Shown here piece after piece: positions 8,160-18,706 of a stretch of DNA of 64,000 nt. The stretch lies in NCBI RefSeq assembly GCF_026341275.1, contig NZ_JAIFZO010000002.1:6354118-6418117 (forward strand), in the 5' to 3' direction. The DNA is from Streptomyces ortus. GTDB lineage: Bacteria > Actinomycetota > Actinomycetes > Streptomycetales > Streptomycetaceae. Below the pieces are notes generated by a model. The model saw only the letters and a program-made list of their open reading frames with translations. It was not told where the DNA came from and searched no databases. How positions within the stretch are numbered: the stretch's first letter is position 1; every line of letters begins with the position of its first letter. The position numbers and the translations under genes were made by a program.

Positions 8160-9539
8160 CTGCCGCCTCTCCTCCGCTATCCCTCCGTCGACGAACTGGG
8201 CGTCCGGGCCGCCGCGCTCGTCCACCGCCGCCCGCGGGACGCCCGGCTGCGCCAGGTGGGCACCTCCCGGGCCGGACTTCCGCTGCGGCTGCTGTCCGTC
8301 GGACACGGCAGCCGCCAGGTCCTGGTCGTCGCGGGCCCGCACGCCAACGAACCGGTGGGCGGCGCCACCGTCCTGCGCCTGGCCGAACGCGCCCTGGCCG
8401 ACCCCCGGCTGTGCGACGGCGCCGACGTGACGTGGAACCTCCTGCTGTGCCTGGACCCCGACGGCTCCCGCCGCAACGAGGGCTGGCTGGCGGGCCCATA
8501 CACCCTCGGCCACCACTTCCGTAACTTCTTCCGCCCCGGCTTCATGGAACAGCCGGAGTGGCTGCCCGACGGCGCGGCGCGGGCCGCCATGCCGGAGACC
8601 CGCGCCCTGCTCGCCCTCCAGGACGAGCTGCGGCCCTTCTTCCAGTGCTCCCTGCACGGCGTCGACGTGGGCGGCGGCTTCGTCGAGCTGACCCGCGACC
8701 TGCCCGGCATGGCGCCCCGGCTCGCGCACATCGCGGCACGCCTGGACATACCGCTCGAACTCGCCCCCTACGACACGCTGTACTGGCCCGCCCTGGGCCC
8801 CGCGGTCTACCGCATCCCGCCGCCGACGCGCGGTGACCTCGCCGCGGCCATCACGGAGGCGGCCGTCGAGTCCACCTGGTTCCACCCGCAGCCGTACGGA
8901 ACGGTGACCGCGGTCGTCGAGGCGCCCATGTGGGGGGTGGCGGCCGTGCAGGACCCTGCGCCGTCCGCCGACGCCGGGAGCGCGCTGCGGGACGTCGCCC
9001 GGACCCTGCGCCGCGACACGGCCGTCCTGCAGGACCTGCTGGCCCGGATCAGGCCCCACCTCGGCTCGGCCGGGAGTGCCGCCGGGGACGTCGACCGCCT
9101 CCTCGCACCCGTCGACGACTACGTACTGGTCTGCCCCGGCCTCGCCGACGCCCTGGACCCCGACACCGGCCCGGGCAGGGACGCCTCGGGCGCCGCCCGC
9201 CCGCTGCCGCCGCTCACCACCTCCGGGCTGACCGCGCTGCGCATCTCCGCCCGCCGGACGGCGCTGCGCACGGCGGGGCTGCTGCACCAGCTGGTGACCG
9301 CCGCAGGGCAGGACCCGCAGGGCGCGGCGGCCGACCTCGACCGGCTCATCGACGGCTGGTGCGCGGACTTCCACGACGGCCACGGCGCGCGCTGGATCCC
9401 GGTCGCGCGGCAGGCCGAGTACCAGGCGCGGGTGGTGCTCGCCGCGTTCGACCTGGCCCGGCGGCGGGGCCCCGTACCGAGGCCGGGGGCGCGTGCGCCC
9501 GGCAGGCCCGCGACGAGGGCGGAAGTACCGTTCGAGTGA
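8160..9539 (+). CDS. M14 family zinc carboxypeptidase, copy 1 (probable CTG start)
   Basis: A zinc metallocarboxypeptidase-like protein of about 459 residues with no signal peptide. Zinc ligands are GPHANEPVGG (His and Glu) and CSLHGVD (His), and the catalytic Glu is in AVVEAPMWG. The frame is open back to GTG 8103, but a strong GGAGGT at 8148-8153 is followed six bases later by CTG 8160. The sequence from there (LRYPSVDEL) matches the start of the paralogue, and the likely promoter excludes 8103. GTG 8133 is an alternative with a weak ribosome site. The gene runs 42 bp ahead of the subtilisin inhibitor; a paralogue lies convergently beyond it. The substrate is unknown. Confidence 0.88.
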   Translation: MPPLLRYPSVDELGVRAAALVHRRPRDARLRQVGTSRAGLPLRLLSVGHGSRQVLVVAGPHANEPVGGATVLRLAERALADPRLCDGADVTWNLLLCLDPDGSRRNEGWLAGPYTLGHHFRNFFRPGFMEQPEWLPDGAARAAMPETRALLALQDELRPFFQCSLHGVDVGGGFVELTRDLPGMAPRLAHIAARLDIPLELAPYDTLYWPALGPAVYRIPPPTRGDLAAAITEAAVESTWFHPQPYGTVTAVVEAPMWGVAAVQDPAPSADAGSALRDVARTLRRDTAVLQDLLARIRPHLGSAGSAAGDVDRLLAPVDDYVLVCPGLADALDPDTGPGRDASGAARPLPPLTTSGLTALRISARRTALRTAGLLHQLVTAAGQDPQGAAADLDRLIDGWCADFHDGHGARWIPVARQAEYQARVVLAAFDLARRRGPVPRPGARAPGRPATRAEVPFE

Positions 9540-9581
9540 GTCGGGGTGGGCCCGCGGGCCCCACGTGCCGATGCACAGGCA

Positions 9582-10007
9582 ATGACGAACAACCAGAAAG
9601 CGACCGCGGCGGTACGGGCCTTCCTGCTGGCCGCCTGCGCAGTCCTCGTGGCGGGACCGGTGCCGGCCCGCGCGGCGGAGCTCCCGGCGGCACCCTCGGG
9701 CGACTGGCTCTACGTGACGGTTGCCCAGGGCGAGGCCCGCTCCGGCGACCTTCGCGGCACCCTCCTGCTCTGCGATCCGCCCCGGGGCCACGAACAGGCC
9801 GCGCGCGCCTGCGAGGAACTGCGGGCCGCGCACGGCGACGTCGGCCGGATCCCGCTCAAGGAGACCTTCTGCCCGATGGTCTACGCGCCGGTGTCCGTGT
9901 CCGCGCGCGGCGAGTGGGGCGGCCACGCGATCGCGTACGAGGAGACGTTCGCCAACTCCTGTGTGCTGTCCGCGCGGACGGGAGCCGTGTTCGCCCTGCC
10001 GCGCTGA
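9582..10007 (+). CDS. Subtilisin inhibitor-like (SSI family) secreted protein
   Basis: A 141-residue precursor of a secreted protease inhibitor. A signal peptide spans about residues 1-30 (hydrophobic core FLLAACAVLVAG, cleavage after ARA). The mature part keeps both SSI disulfides: LLCDPP...RACEEL and FCPMVYAPV...ANSC. The reactive-site loop reads CPMVY, with Met at P1 and Val at P1' as in classical SSI, which predicts inhibition of subtilisin-like more than trypsin-like proteases. The frame stays open upstream to 9546, but ATG 9582 gives a normal signal peptide. It sits between two M14 peptidase genes and may be cotranscribed with the first. Confidence 0.93.
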   Translation: MTNNQKATAAVRAFLLAACAVLVAGPVPARAAELPAAPSGDWLYVTVAQGEARSGDLRGTLLLCDPPRGHEQAARACEELRAAHGDVGRIPLKETFCPMVYAPVSVSARGEWGGHAIAYEETFANSCVLSARTGAVFALPR

Positions 10008-10055
10008 CACCGCGACCGGGGCGCCTTCAATCGGGGCAGCTCCGACCGGGGCGTC

Positions 10056-11294
10056 TCACGGCGCTCCGTCGCGCGCGTGCCGTGCCGCGGCCAGCACCGT
10101 GCGGCTCTGGTGCTCGACCTGGTGTTCCAGAGGCACCCAGCGGGCCCGGAAACGCTGGGCGAAGGACTCGCTCCAGGACCCGACCAGCTGTTCCAGACCG
10201 GGCGCGGCACGGTCGTCGGCCTCCCGCAGGACCCGCAGCAGCATCGCCGCGGCCCGCAGCGGGAGCCGGCGGCCGAACGCGTCCACGCTGCCCACATGCG
10301 CCATCGTGGTCTCCGCCGGCGGCGGCCTGACCCAGTCGCGGGCCAGTCCGGGGACCAGTTCCAGCGCCCACCGGGCGGCTCGCAGCAGCGGCCCGGCTGG
10401 GCCGGGCAGCCGCGGCAGCGCGTCGGTGAGGACGCTCTCCACCTGGCGGGCGTCCTGGCGGAGCCGACGGGCCAGGCGGCCCATCGCCGCCGCGGGCGCG
10501 GGATGCGGTGCGGGATCGTCCACCAGGTCGCTCGCCCACATCGGCACCTCGACCACCGCGGTCAGACCGCCGTACAGATGGGCGCGGTACCAGGTGCTCT
10601 CCCGGGCGTCGTCCGGCATGCTCAGATACGCCAGGTCCGTACCGGGAGCGGGCATCACATGCACCCCGGGTCCGGAGGCCGGCCAGCCGGCGGCGTCCGA
10701 GGCGCCCGTCTCGACCGGGATGTTCAGCTCCGCCGCGGACTTGCCGAACGGCTCGGCCAGACCCGGTATGTCCTGGGTGAGCTGCACCCAGCTGCCGCCG
10801 AGGTCGGTGCCGTGGAGCGTCACCTGGAGGTAGGGGCGCAGTTCGTCTATGACCCCCAGGAGGGCCAGCGTCTCGGGCGGCAGCCGGTCGGGCGGCAGCA
10901 CCGAGGGCGCCCACTCGGGCTGCTCGGGCCCGGCGGGGCGGAAGAAGCCCAGGTGGTAGTCGAGCAGGGTGTGCGGCGCCGGTGTCACATGCAGGCCGGC
11001 CCCGTCGGGGTCCGCGCAGAGCAGGAAGTGCCAGGACGTGTCGTCCCGCAGCCGCCGCTCGCACACGACCCGTTCGGCCAGCGCCAGCAGCGTGGCACCG
11101 CCGACGGGTTCGTTCGCGTGGGCGCCCGCGACGATCAGCACCGCGCGCTCGGCGCGGCCCACGGACAGCAGGTACAGCGGCCGGCCGGCGCGCGAGGCGC
11201 CGACCTGACGGAGAGAGCACAGGCCCGGCCGCCGGGCCGCCAGAGCCCGGGCCGAGCGTTCGAGTTCGGTCACACTGGGGTAGCGCAGCTCCAT
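10056..11294 (-). CDS. M14 family zinc carboxypeptidase, copy 2
   Basis: A 412-residue paralogue of the peptidase at 8160-9539. Zinc ligands are GAHANEPVGGAT (His, Glu) and VTLHGTDLGG (His), and the catalytic Glu is in AVVEVPMWA. Alignment by eye shows shared blocks along the whole length, so this is an old duplication now in opposite orientation around the inhibitor gene. The frame is open to 11408, but a TTGACA-N17-AGTACT promoter lies inside that extension. The start ATG 11294 follows GGTGA by nine bases and gives MELRYPSVTEL, matching copy 1; GTG 11306 is possible. No signal peptide is visible. The substrate is unknown. Confidence 0.88.
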   Translation of the reverse strand: MELRYPSVTELERSARALAARRPGLCSLRQVGASRAGRPLYLLSVGRAERAVLIVAGAHANEPVGGATLLALAERVVCERRLRDDTSWHFLLCADPDGAGLHVTPAPHTLLDYHLGFFRPAGPEQPEWAPSVLPPDRLPPETLALLGVIDELRPYLQVTLHGTDLGGSWVQLTQDIPGLAEPFGKSAAELNIPVETGASDAAGWPASGPGVHVMPAPGTDLAYLSMPDDARESTWYRAHLYGGLTAVVEVPMWASDLVDDPAPHPAPAAAMGRLARRLRQDARQVESVLTDALPRLPGPAGPLLRAARWALELVPGLARDWVRPPPAETTMAHVGSVDAFGRRLPLRAAAMLLRVLREADDRAAPGLEQLVGSWSESFAQRFRARWVPLEHQVEHQSRTVLAAARHARDGAP

Positions 11295-11340
11295 CAGGAG
11301 ACTCACCCCCGACTGGGTCCAGGTCGGTGTCGCAATCCGC

Positions 11341-11369
11341 AGTACTCCACGGACTGGAGGACGTGTCAA
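11341..11369 (-). promoter_or_regulatory. Promoter of M14 copy 2
   Basis: On the minus strand TTGACA (11369-11364) is followed by a 17-bp spacer and AGTACT (11346-11341), a vegetative-type promoter. The predicted start point near 11334 lies about 40 bases before the chosen ATG. It resembles the promoter of copy 1. Confidence 0.6.
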
Positions 11370-11480
11370 GAATATGCAGGGGCGCCTCCGGGGAGCGCCC
11401 AGCAGCACTTATGGGTGCCCGGGGCGCCGTATCTCCCGGGAAGGCGGACGTGCTCGACGCCGGTACTCCGGCGCCGCCGG

Positions 11481-13859
11481 TCAGTCGCCGGCCATGGAAT
11501 CACCTCCCACCCGCTCCAGCAGCACCACGGGCAGCGGTCCGAAAAGCGCCTCCACGCGCGCGTGCCCCGTGAACTCCCGGCCGGGCGCGAGCAGATCGGT
11601 CCAGCGCCCCGCGGGCAGCGGCAGCTCCGTGTCGCGCCAACCGCCCTCCTCCTCCAGGCGCAGCGACAGCCGGGAGACGGCCGTGATCACCTCTCCGGAG
11701 CGCGCGAACGCCAGACAGTGCGCGGCCCCGGGCCCCCGGGCGGGCAGCGGTTCGTACGCGGCGGACTCGCCGAACACCGCGGGGCGCCGGCGCCGCAACC
11801 GCAGGGCCGCCGCCGTCACCGCGGCCTTCTCGGCGGACAGGGCGTCCGCGAGATCCGGCGGGAAGAGCGCGGGCCGCCGGTTGTCCGGGTCCACCAGGGC
11901 CCGGTACTCGGCCTCCGTGCCCTGGTACAGGTCCGGCACCCCGGGCATCGTCAGATGGATCAGGGCCGCCCCGAGGACGTTCGTCCGCACGTACGGCTGG
12001 AGCGACGTCCTGAACGCGGCGACGCGCTGTCCCGGCGCCCCGCACGGTCCCGCCTTCAGGAAGTCCGCCACGGCCTCCTCGTACCCCGGATCCTGCTCGG
12101 TCCATGCCGTGCCGAGGCCGGCTTCCCTGATGTGTTTCAGCAGTGCCTCCCGCAGCCGTTCACCGTCCGCGGGGCCGAGCCCGACGGCGGTCTGCCAGGC
12201 GGCCCAGGCCACCTGCGGATCCGGCGCGCCCACGCCCTCGGCGGCCGTCCGCCCGGTCACGTCGGCGAGCAGGTCGGCCCAGCGCGCGGGGGCCTGCGTG
12301 AGCACGGAGATCGCGGCCCGTACGTCGGCGCTGCGCTTGGTGTCGTGGGTGGACAGGACGGTGCCGGTGGCGGGCCAGTCGCGCTGCACGCGCGCGCAGT
12401 ACGCGTGGAAGTCCTCCGGGGAGACCGCGGGGGCTCCCGGCTCGCCGCCCACCTCGGTGGCCGACAGCAGCGGTACGTACCGGTAGAACGCCGTGTCCTC
12501 CACGGACTTGGCCCGCAGCGCCGAGGCGAGCTGCGCGAACCGGGCCCGGAACGCCGCGAACCCCGGTCCCTCGCCGACCCGCCCCAGCACCAGGTCCCGT
12601 ACGAGATCGACGACGTGGGCCTCCTCGGGGACCTTGAAGACCCGCTTCGCCTCCTGTGCGGCCTCCTCGGTGAGGACCGACGCGGCGTCCCCGGAGGTGT
12701 ACGGCCGGTAGACCTCCAGCCGGACGAGGAGTTCGCGCAGTGCGGTGCGCAGGGCCCAGGGGGCCCGGTCGCGCAGCACGGGGTCCGCGGACGTGCGGCA
12801 CAGCCGGTCCGCCTCACGGGTGAGCCGGTCGACCTCGGCGGCCAGCTCGTGATGGACCACCTTGTACGCGGCCCGCCGCACGGTCGCCTCCCAGACGCCC
12901 CCGCGGTCGGCCTGGGGGGCCGCGAACCGCCGGTACTGCCCGAGGAGCTCCCCGGCCCCCGCCGGGTCCGTCAGGACGCCGTCGATGTGCCGCAGCGCGT
13001 CGTAGCCGGTGGTGCCCGCGACCGGCCAGGCGGCGGGCAGCGGCTCGCCGTCCGCGAGGATCTTCTCCACCACCGTCCACCGCCCGCCCGTCGCCTCGTT
13101 CAGACGGCGCAGATACGCGTCCGGGTCGGCGAGGCCGTCCGGGTGGTCGATGCGCAGCCCGTCGACGACCCCCTCGTCCAGCAGCTGGAGGATCTTGCCG
13201 TGGGTCGCGTCGAAGACCTCCGGGTCCTCGACCCGCACCCCGATCAGCTCCGAGATGCTGAAGAACCGCCGGTAGTTCAGCTCGGTGCGGGCCAGGCGCC
13301 ACCACGCGAGCCGGTACCACTGGGCGTCCAGCAGCTCGGGCAGCGGCAGCCCCTCGGTGCCGGCCCGCAGCGGGAACGCGTGGTCGTGGTGGCGCAGGAC
13401 GTCCCCGTCGACCACGAGGTCGTCCGTCACCGCGCCCACGGGCTGTCCGAGCACCGGCAGCAGGACACGCCCGCCCTGGGCGTCCCAGTCGATGTCGAAC
13501 CAGCGCGCGTACGGCGAGTCGGGGCCCTCGCGGAGCACCTCCCACAGGGGGCGGTTGTGGCGGGGCGACATCGCCATGTGGTTGGGCACGATGTCCAGGA
13601 CGAGCCCGAGGCCGTGCTCGCGGGCGGTGCGGGAGAGGTCGCGCAGGCCCTGCTCGCCGCCGAGTTCGTCGCGCACGCGCGCGGGGTCCACGACGTCGTA
13701 GCCGTGCCCCGAGCCGGGGACGGCCTCCAGGACGGGGGACAGGTGCAGATGGGAGACGCCGAGACCGGCGAGGTACGGGATCGCCTGCGCGGCTGCGTCG
13801 AAGGGGAAGTCCGGCTGGAGCTGTAGGCGGTAGGTGGCGGTCGGCGCGGCAGGTGTCAT
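11481..13859 (-). CDS. treY: Maltooligosyl trehalose synthase (TreY)
   Basis: The 792-residue GH13 enzyme isomerises the terminal alpha-1,4 bond of maltodextrins to alpha,alpha-1,1, making the substrate of TreZ. The start has the family signature TATYRLQLQPDFPFDAAA. Catalytic regions visible are LDIVPNHMA, VDGLRIDHPDGLADP (nucleophile Asp), TVVEKILADGEPLP (acid/base Glu) and LSTHDTKRSADVRA. A late substrate-site segment is LYQGTEAEYRALVDPDNRRP. Full length for the family, ATG start. It lies upstream of treZ on the same strand but separated by four other genes, and directly downstream of glgX with a repeat block between them. Confidence 0.97.
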   Translation of the reverse strand: MTPAAPTATYRLQLQPDFPFDAAAQAIPYLAGLGVSHLHLSPVLEAVPGSGHGYDVVDPARVRDELGGEQGLRDLSRTAREHGLGLVLDIVPNHMAMSPRHNRPLWEVLREGPDSPYARWFDIDWDAQGGRVLLPVLGQPVGAVTDDLVVDGDVLRHHDHAFPLRAGTEGLPLPELLDAQWYRLAWWRLARTELNYRRFFSISELIGVRVEDPEVFDATHGKILQLLDEGVVDGLRIDHPDGLADPDAYLRRLNEATGGRWTVVEKILADGEPLPAAWPVAGTTGYDALRHIDGVLTDPAGAGELLGQYRRFAAPQADRGGVWEATVRRAAYKVVHHELAAEVDRLTREADRLCRTSADPVLRDRAPWALRTALRELLVRLEVYRPYTSGDAASVLTEEAAQEAKRVFKVPEEAHVVDLVRDLVLGRVGEGPGFAAFRARFAQLASALRAKSVEDTAFYRYVPLLSATEVGGEPGAPAVSPEDFHAYCARVQRDWPATGTVLSTHDTKRSADVRAAISVLTQAPARWADLLADVTGRTAAEGVGAPDPQVAWAAWQTAVGLGPADGERLREALLKHIREAGLGTAWTEQDPGYEEAVADFLKAGPCGAPGQRVAAFRTSLQPYVRTNVLGAALIHLTMPGVPDLYQGTEAEYRALVDPDNRRPALFPPDLADALSAEKAAVTAAALRLRRRRPAVFGESAAYEPLPARGPGAAHCLAFARSGEVITAVSRLSLRLEEEGGWRDTELPLPAGRWTDLLAPGREFTGHARVEALFGPLPVVLLERVGGDSMAGD

Positions 13860-13913
13860 GGGGACTTACGTACCCGGTCGCCACGGTTTCGTGTCAGGTT
13901 TCCGGCCGCGGCC

Positions 13914-14050
13914 CGGCGGGCCCGTTCGCGCAGTTCCCCGCGCCCCTGAAAGACTGCGCCGTTCCCCGCGCCCCTGATGGGGCGCAGCCCCTCCTAGGGG
14001 CGCGGGGAACGGCGCAATCTTTTGCTTTTGGGGGCGCGGGGAACGGCGCG
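13914..14050. repeat. C-rich repeat block between glgX and treY
   Basis: Two forward GTTCCCCGCGCCCC copies (from 13933 and 13961) and two inverted copies (from 13997 and 14031) lie at the 3' end of glgX. A perfect 20-bp stem pairs 13956-13975 with 13996-14015. The unit is identical to the one at 5050-5294, including the flanking CGCAATCTTTTG on one side. It is a likely terminator-like hairpin separating glgX from treY transcription. Confidence 0.8.
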
Positions 14051-14064
14051 GAACTTCAGCAGCG

Positions 14065-16173
<2,109 letters not shown>

Positions 16174-16283
16174 GGATGCAACTCTTCCAGTTGTGCGACG
16201 CCGCAGAGGGCGACTCCCGCCCGAGTGTCCCCGAAACTGATGGAACCACCTAGGACTTACCTCCCTCTTACCCGTCGACCAGT

Positions 16284-16298
16284 GCATACGCGGTATGC
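16284..16298. promoter_or_regulatory. Perfect palindrome, candidate operator
   Basis: GCATACGCGGTATGC: two perfect 6-bp arms around GCG, in the 179-bp region between divergent glgX and the secreted N2/N3-like gene. The symmetry and position fit a dimeric repressor site. The cognate regulator is not identifiable in the window. Confidence 0.45.
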
Positions 16299-16352
16299 CG
16301 AACCAGTGGGACTCGATCGACTCCCAGAGACAACAGGGGGAGTGGGGGAAAT

Positions 16353-17177
16353 GTGCGCACAGTAGTGCACCGCCATCTGGGCAAGGTGGTGGCGGGTGCG
16401 GCGATAGCGGTCGCCGGAACCGCCGTGATGGTCGGAATCACCCTGCCGGGCTCGGCGGGTGCCGACGACTCCGGCGGCCAGGGGACGGACCGGACCACGC
16501 AGACGGCGGGTCAGGCCCAGGGACAGGGCCAGGGCCAGGGAGCGGCGGCCGTGCAGCCGGGTGTCGTCGAGCAGGCTCCGGCCGAGGGCGACCGGGGCAA
16601 GGGACGCGACCCGCTCACCGACGACGAGACCGAGCGGGTCGAGAAGCTCGCCCTGGACCGCGGGCTCTCCCGCAGCAGCGAGAACGTCGAGGGCGACAAG
16701 GGGCCGCAGCGGATCACCGTCGGCCTCTCCGAGCCCGAGGCGAGCGAACTGGACGACCCGAACGCGCCGCGCCGCGCCGAGGTGTCGTTCTACGACTACA
16801 AGGACGACTCGCTGGTCACCAAGACGGTGAACCTCGACACCGGCAAGGTGGAGTCGACCGACACCCAGCACGGCGTCCAACCGCCGCTCAGCCGTGACGA
16901 GACCGTCGAGGCCGCGCGACTGCTGATCGCCGACCCGCTGGGCGCCGGACTGCGGGCCGACTACAAGGACGCGACCGGCAAGAAGCTGACCACTCCCGAC
17001 CAGCTGCTGCTCAACGGCATGGTCTTCCGGGCGGTTCCGGGAACGCCGGCCTCCGTCGCGGACTGCGGCAAGCACCGCTGCACGCGGCTCTTCGTGAAGG
17101 TCAAGAACGGGTCCTGGATCGACAGCCGTGACCTGGTGATCGATCTGAGTGCCCGCAAGGTCGCCAAGGTCGGCTGA
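16353..17177 (+). CDS. Secreted protein resembling the N2/N3 domains of copper amine oxidase
   Basis: The 274-residue protein has a signal peptide (about 1-37, core VVAGAAIAVAGTAVMVGITL), then a Gln/Gly-rich linker, then about 190 residues. Within these, RRAEVSFYDYKDDSLVT, VNLDTGKVEST and GVQPPLSRDETVEAARLLIA follow the pattern I know from the N3 and preceding domain of copper amine oxidases. The GTG start was chosen because the overlapping ATG at 16351 hits a stop after four codons; G-rich sequence lies just upstream. The catalytic-domain gene follows 101 bp later on the same strand with its own signal peptide. The split-enzyme reading is an inference; without it this is an unassigned secreted protein. 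Confidence 0.75.
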   Translation: MRTVVHRHLGKVVAGAAIAVAGTAVMVGITLPGSAGADDSGGQGTDRTTQTAGQAQGQGQGQGAAAVQPGVVEQAPAEGDRGKGRDPLTDDETERVEKLALDRGLSRSSENVEGDKGPQRITVGLSEPEASELDDPNAPRRAEVSFYDYKDDSLVTKTVNLDTGKVESTDTQHGVQPPLSRDETVEAARLLIADPLGAGLRADYKDATGKKLTTPDQLLLNGMVFRAVPGTPASVADCGKHRCTRLFVKVKNGSWIDSRDLVIDLSARKVAKVG

Positions 17178-17278
17178 GACTTCCCGGTCCACCTGACTCC
17201 CTCCGTCGACGCGGTCGACCTCGTCGACCCCACTTCACCTTTCCCACTTTCCTGCTTGTGCAAGGGAGTAATTTCTTC

Positions 17279-18604
17279 ATGCGCGTGAACAGAATCAGCC
17301 GCGCCCGCCGGCGGACGGCGGTGGGCCTCTCGGTGGCCGCCCTGGCCGCCGGCGTCACGACGGCCGCGGGACCCGCCGTCGCCGAGACCCGGAGCGCCCC
17401 CGCGGCAGCTGCCGCCGCCGACTGCAGCGCGGCCTACAAGATCGAGCAGAAGCTCGCCACCGGCACCACCTGGACGATGTGCTGGCACTACGAGAGCGAG
17501 GCCGGGCTCGTCCTGGAGAACGTCTCCTACCAGCCCAAGGGCGAGGCCGCGCCGATCCGCGTCCTCACCAGCGCCAAGCTGGCCCAGATCCACGTCCCCT
17601 ACGACGACGGCTCGGTCGAGTACGACGACCTCACGGGCTTCGGCTTCGGACAGGGCCTGATGGAGATGGCCCCCGGCGAGTGCCCGGGCGGTGCCATCAA
17701 GACCGTCAAGGTCCCGGACGCCTGGGACCCGGAGCACCCGAACGTCAAGGGCCTGTGCACCACGACCCGTTCGCGTGGCCACGCCTACCGCATGCAGGGC
17801 GACCAGGCGGGCAAGGTCTACCAGGAGCAGGGCAAGGACCTGCTCGTCTACACGGTCAACCAGGTCGGCTGGTACGAGTACATGACCGAGTGGCGCTTCC
17901 AGGACGACGGCACGATCAACATGAACGTCGGCGCCACCGGCAGCCTCTCGCCCTCCGACTACGACGCCGGGGACGGCCGCGGCTGGCCGATAGGCAAGGG
18001 CGCCAAGTCGTACGCCACCAGCCACAGCCACAACGTCTTCTGGCGGCTCAACTTCGGCCTCGACGGCAGCTCCAAGAGCAAGGTCGAGCAGTACGACTCC
18101 GTGGTCAGCCCGCCGGCCGCGGGCGGCCAGGCCCCGCGGAACAAGACCACCCGCACGAAGGTCACCAAGGAACTCGCGGGCGACGCCAAGAACATGCGCT
18201 GGTGGCGCGTGGTCAGCACGGCCGGCAAGAACAAGGACGAGCACGCCCGTTCGTACGAGTTCGTCCCCGGTGCCACCTCCAAGTATTCGGGCCGCAGCTT
18301 CACCAAGCACGACATCTACTTCACCGAGTACAAGAAGTGCGAACAGTTCGCCAGCAACAACATCCGCAACTGCGGTACCGGAGGCGGCAAGTCCGTCGAC
18401 AAGTGGGTCAACGGACAGACCCTCAGCCACCCCGTGGCCTGGGTGAACGTCGGCTTCCACCACATCGCCCGGGACGAGGACCAGCAGCCCATGCCGGTCC
18501 ACTGGCAGGGCTTCTCGATCGCCCCGCGCGACGTCACCGCTATGAATCCGCTCACTCCGCCGGAGCTGGCCGACCAGAACGGGCAAGTGGAACGCGGTAG
18601 TTGA
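17279..18604 (+). CDS. Secreted copper amine oxidase catalytic-domain protein
   Basis: The 441-residue protein has a signal peptide (about 1-36, ends AVAETRSA). The rest matches the copper amine oxidase catalytic domain only. The catalytic base region is VPYDDGSVEYDDLTGFG, the TPQ tyrosine lies in QVGWYEYMTEW, the copper pair is SHSHNVFWRLN, and the third His region is HHIARDEDQQPMPVHWQGF. The usual T-x-x-N-Y-(D/E) context is altered to Q-V-G-W-Y-E: the tyrosine is kept while the preceding Asn is Trp. ATG 17279 follows AAGGGAG at 17262-17268. The expected activity would be oxidative deamination of primary amines outside the cell, but cofactor biogenesis with Trp next to the TPQ site is uncertain. 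Confidence 0.8.
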   Translation: MRVNRISRARRRTAVGLSVAALAAGVTTAAGPAVAETRSAPAAAAAADCSAAYKIEQKLATGTTWTMCWHYESEAGLVLENVSYQPKGEAAPIRVLTSAKLAQIHVPYDDGSVEYDDLTGFGFGQGLMEMAPGECPGGAIKTVKVPDAWDPEHPNVKGLCTTTRSRGHAYRMQGDQAGKVYQEQGKDLLVYTVNQVGWYEYMTEWRFQDDGTINMNVGATGSLSPSDYDAGDGRGWPIGKGAKSYATSHSHNVFWRLNFGLDGSSKSKVEQYDSVVSPPAAGGQAPRNKTTRTKVTKELAGDAKNMRWWRVVSTAGKNKDEHARSYEFVPGATSKYSGRSFTKHDIYFTEYKKCEQFASNNIRNCGTGGGKSVDKWVNGQTLSHPVAWVNVGFHHIARDEDQQPMPVHWQGFSIAPRDVTAMNPLTPPELADQNGQVERGS

Positions 18605-18706
18605 GAAACGACCTGTCCATCCGGCTGCACCGTCTGCCGCTCCCGGAGTACCCTTCCTTGATCGTTGGCCGGGGGAGTGCTCGGGGGAGCGGAAGGCGGT
18701 GTGCGG

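Noticed and set aside
10077..13826. A 1249-codon open frame on the plus strand
   Set aside because: It is antisense to treY and the second M14 gene, lacks any family signature and is Arg/Gly/His-rich as expected for a GC-rich shadow frame.
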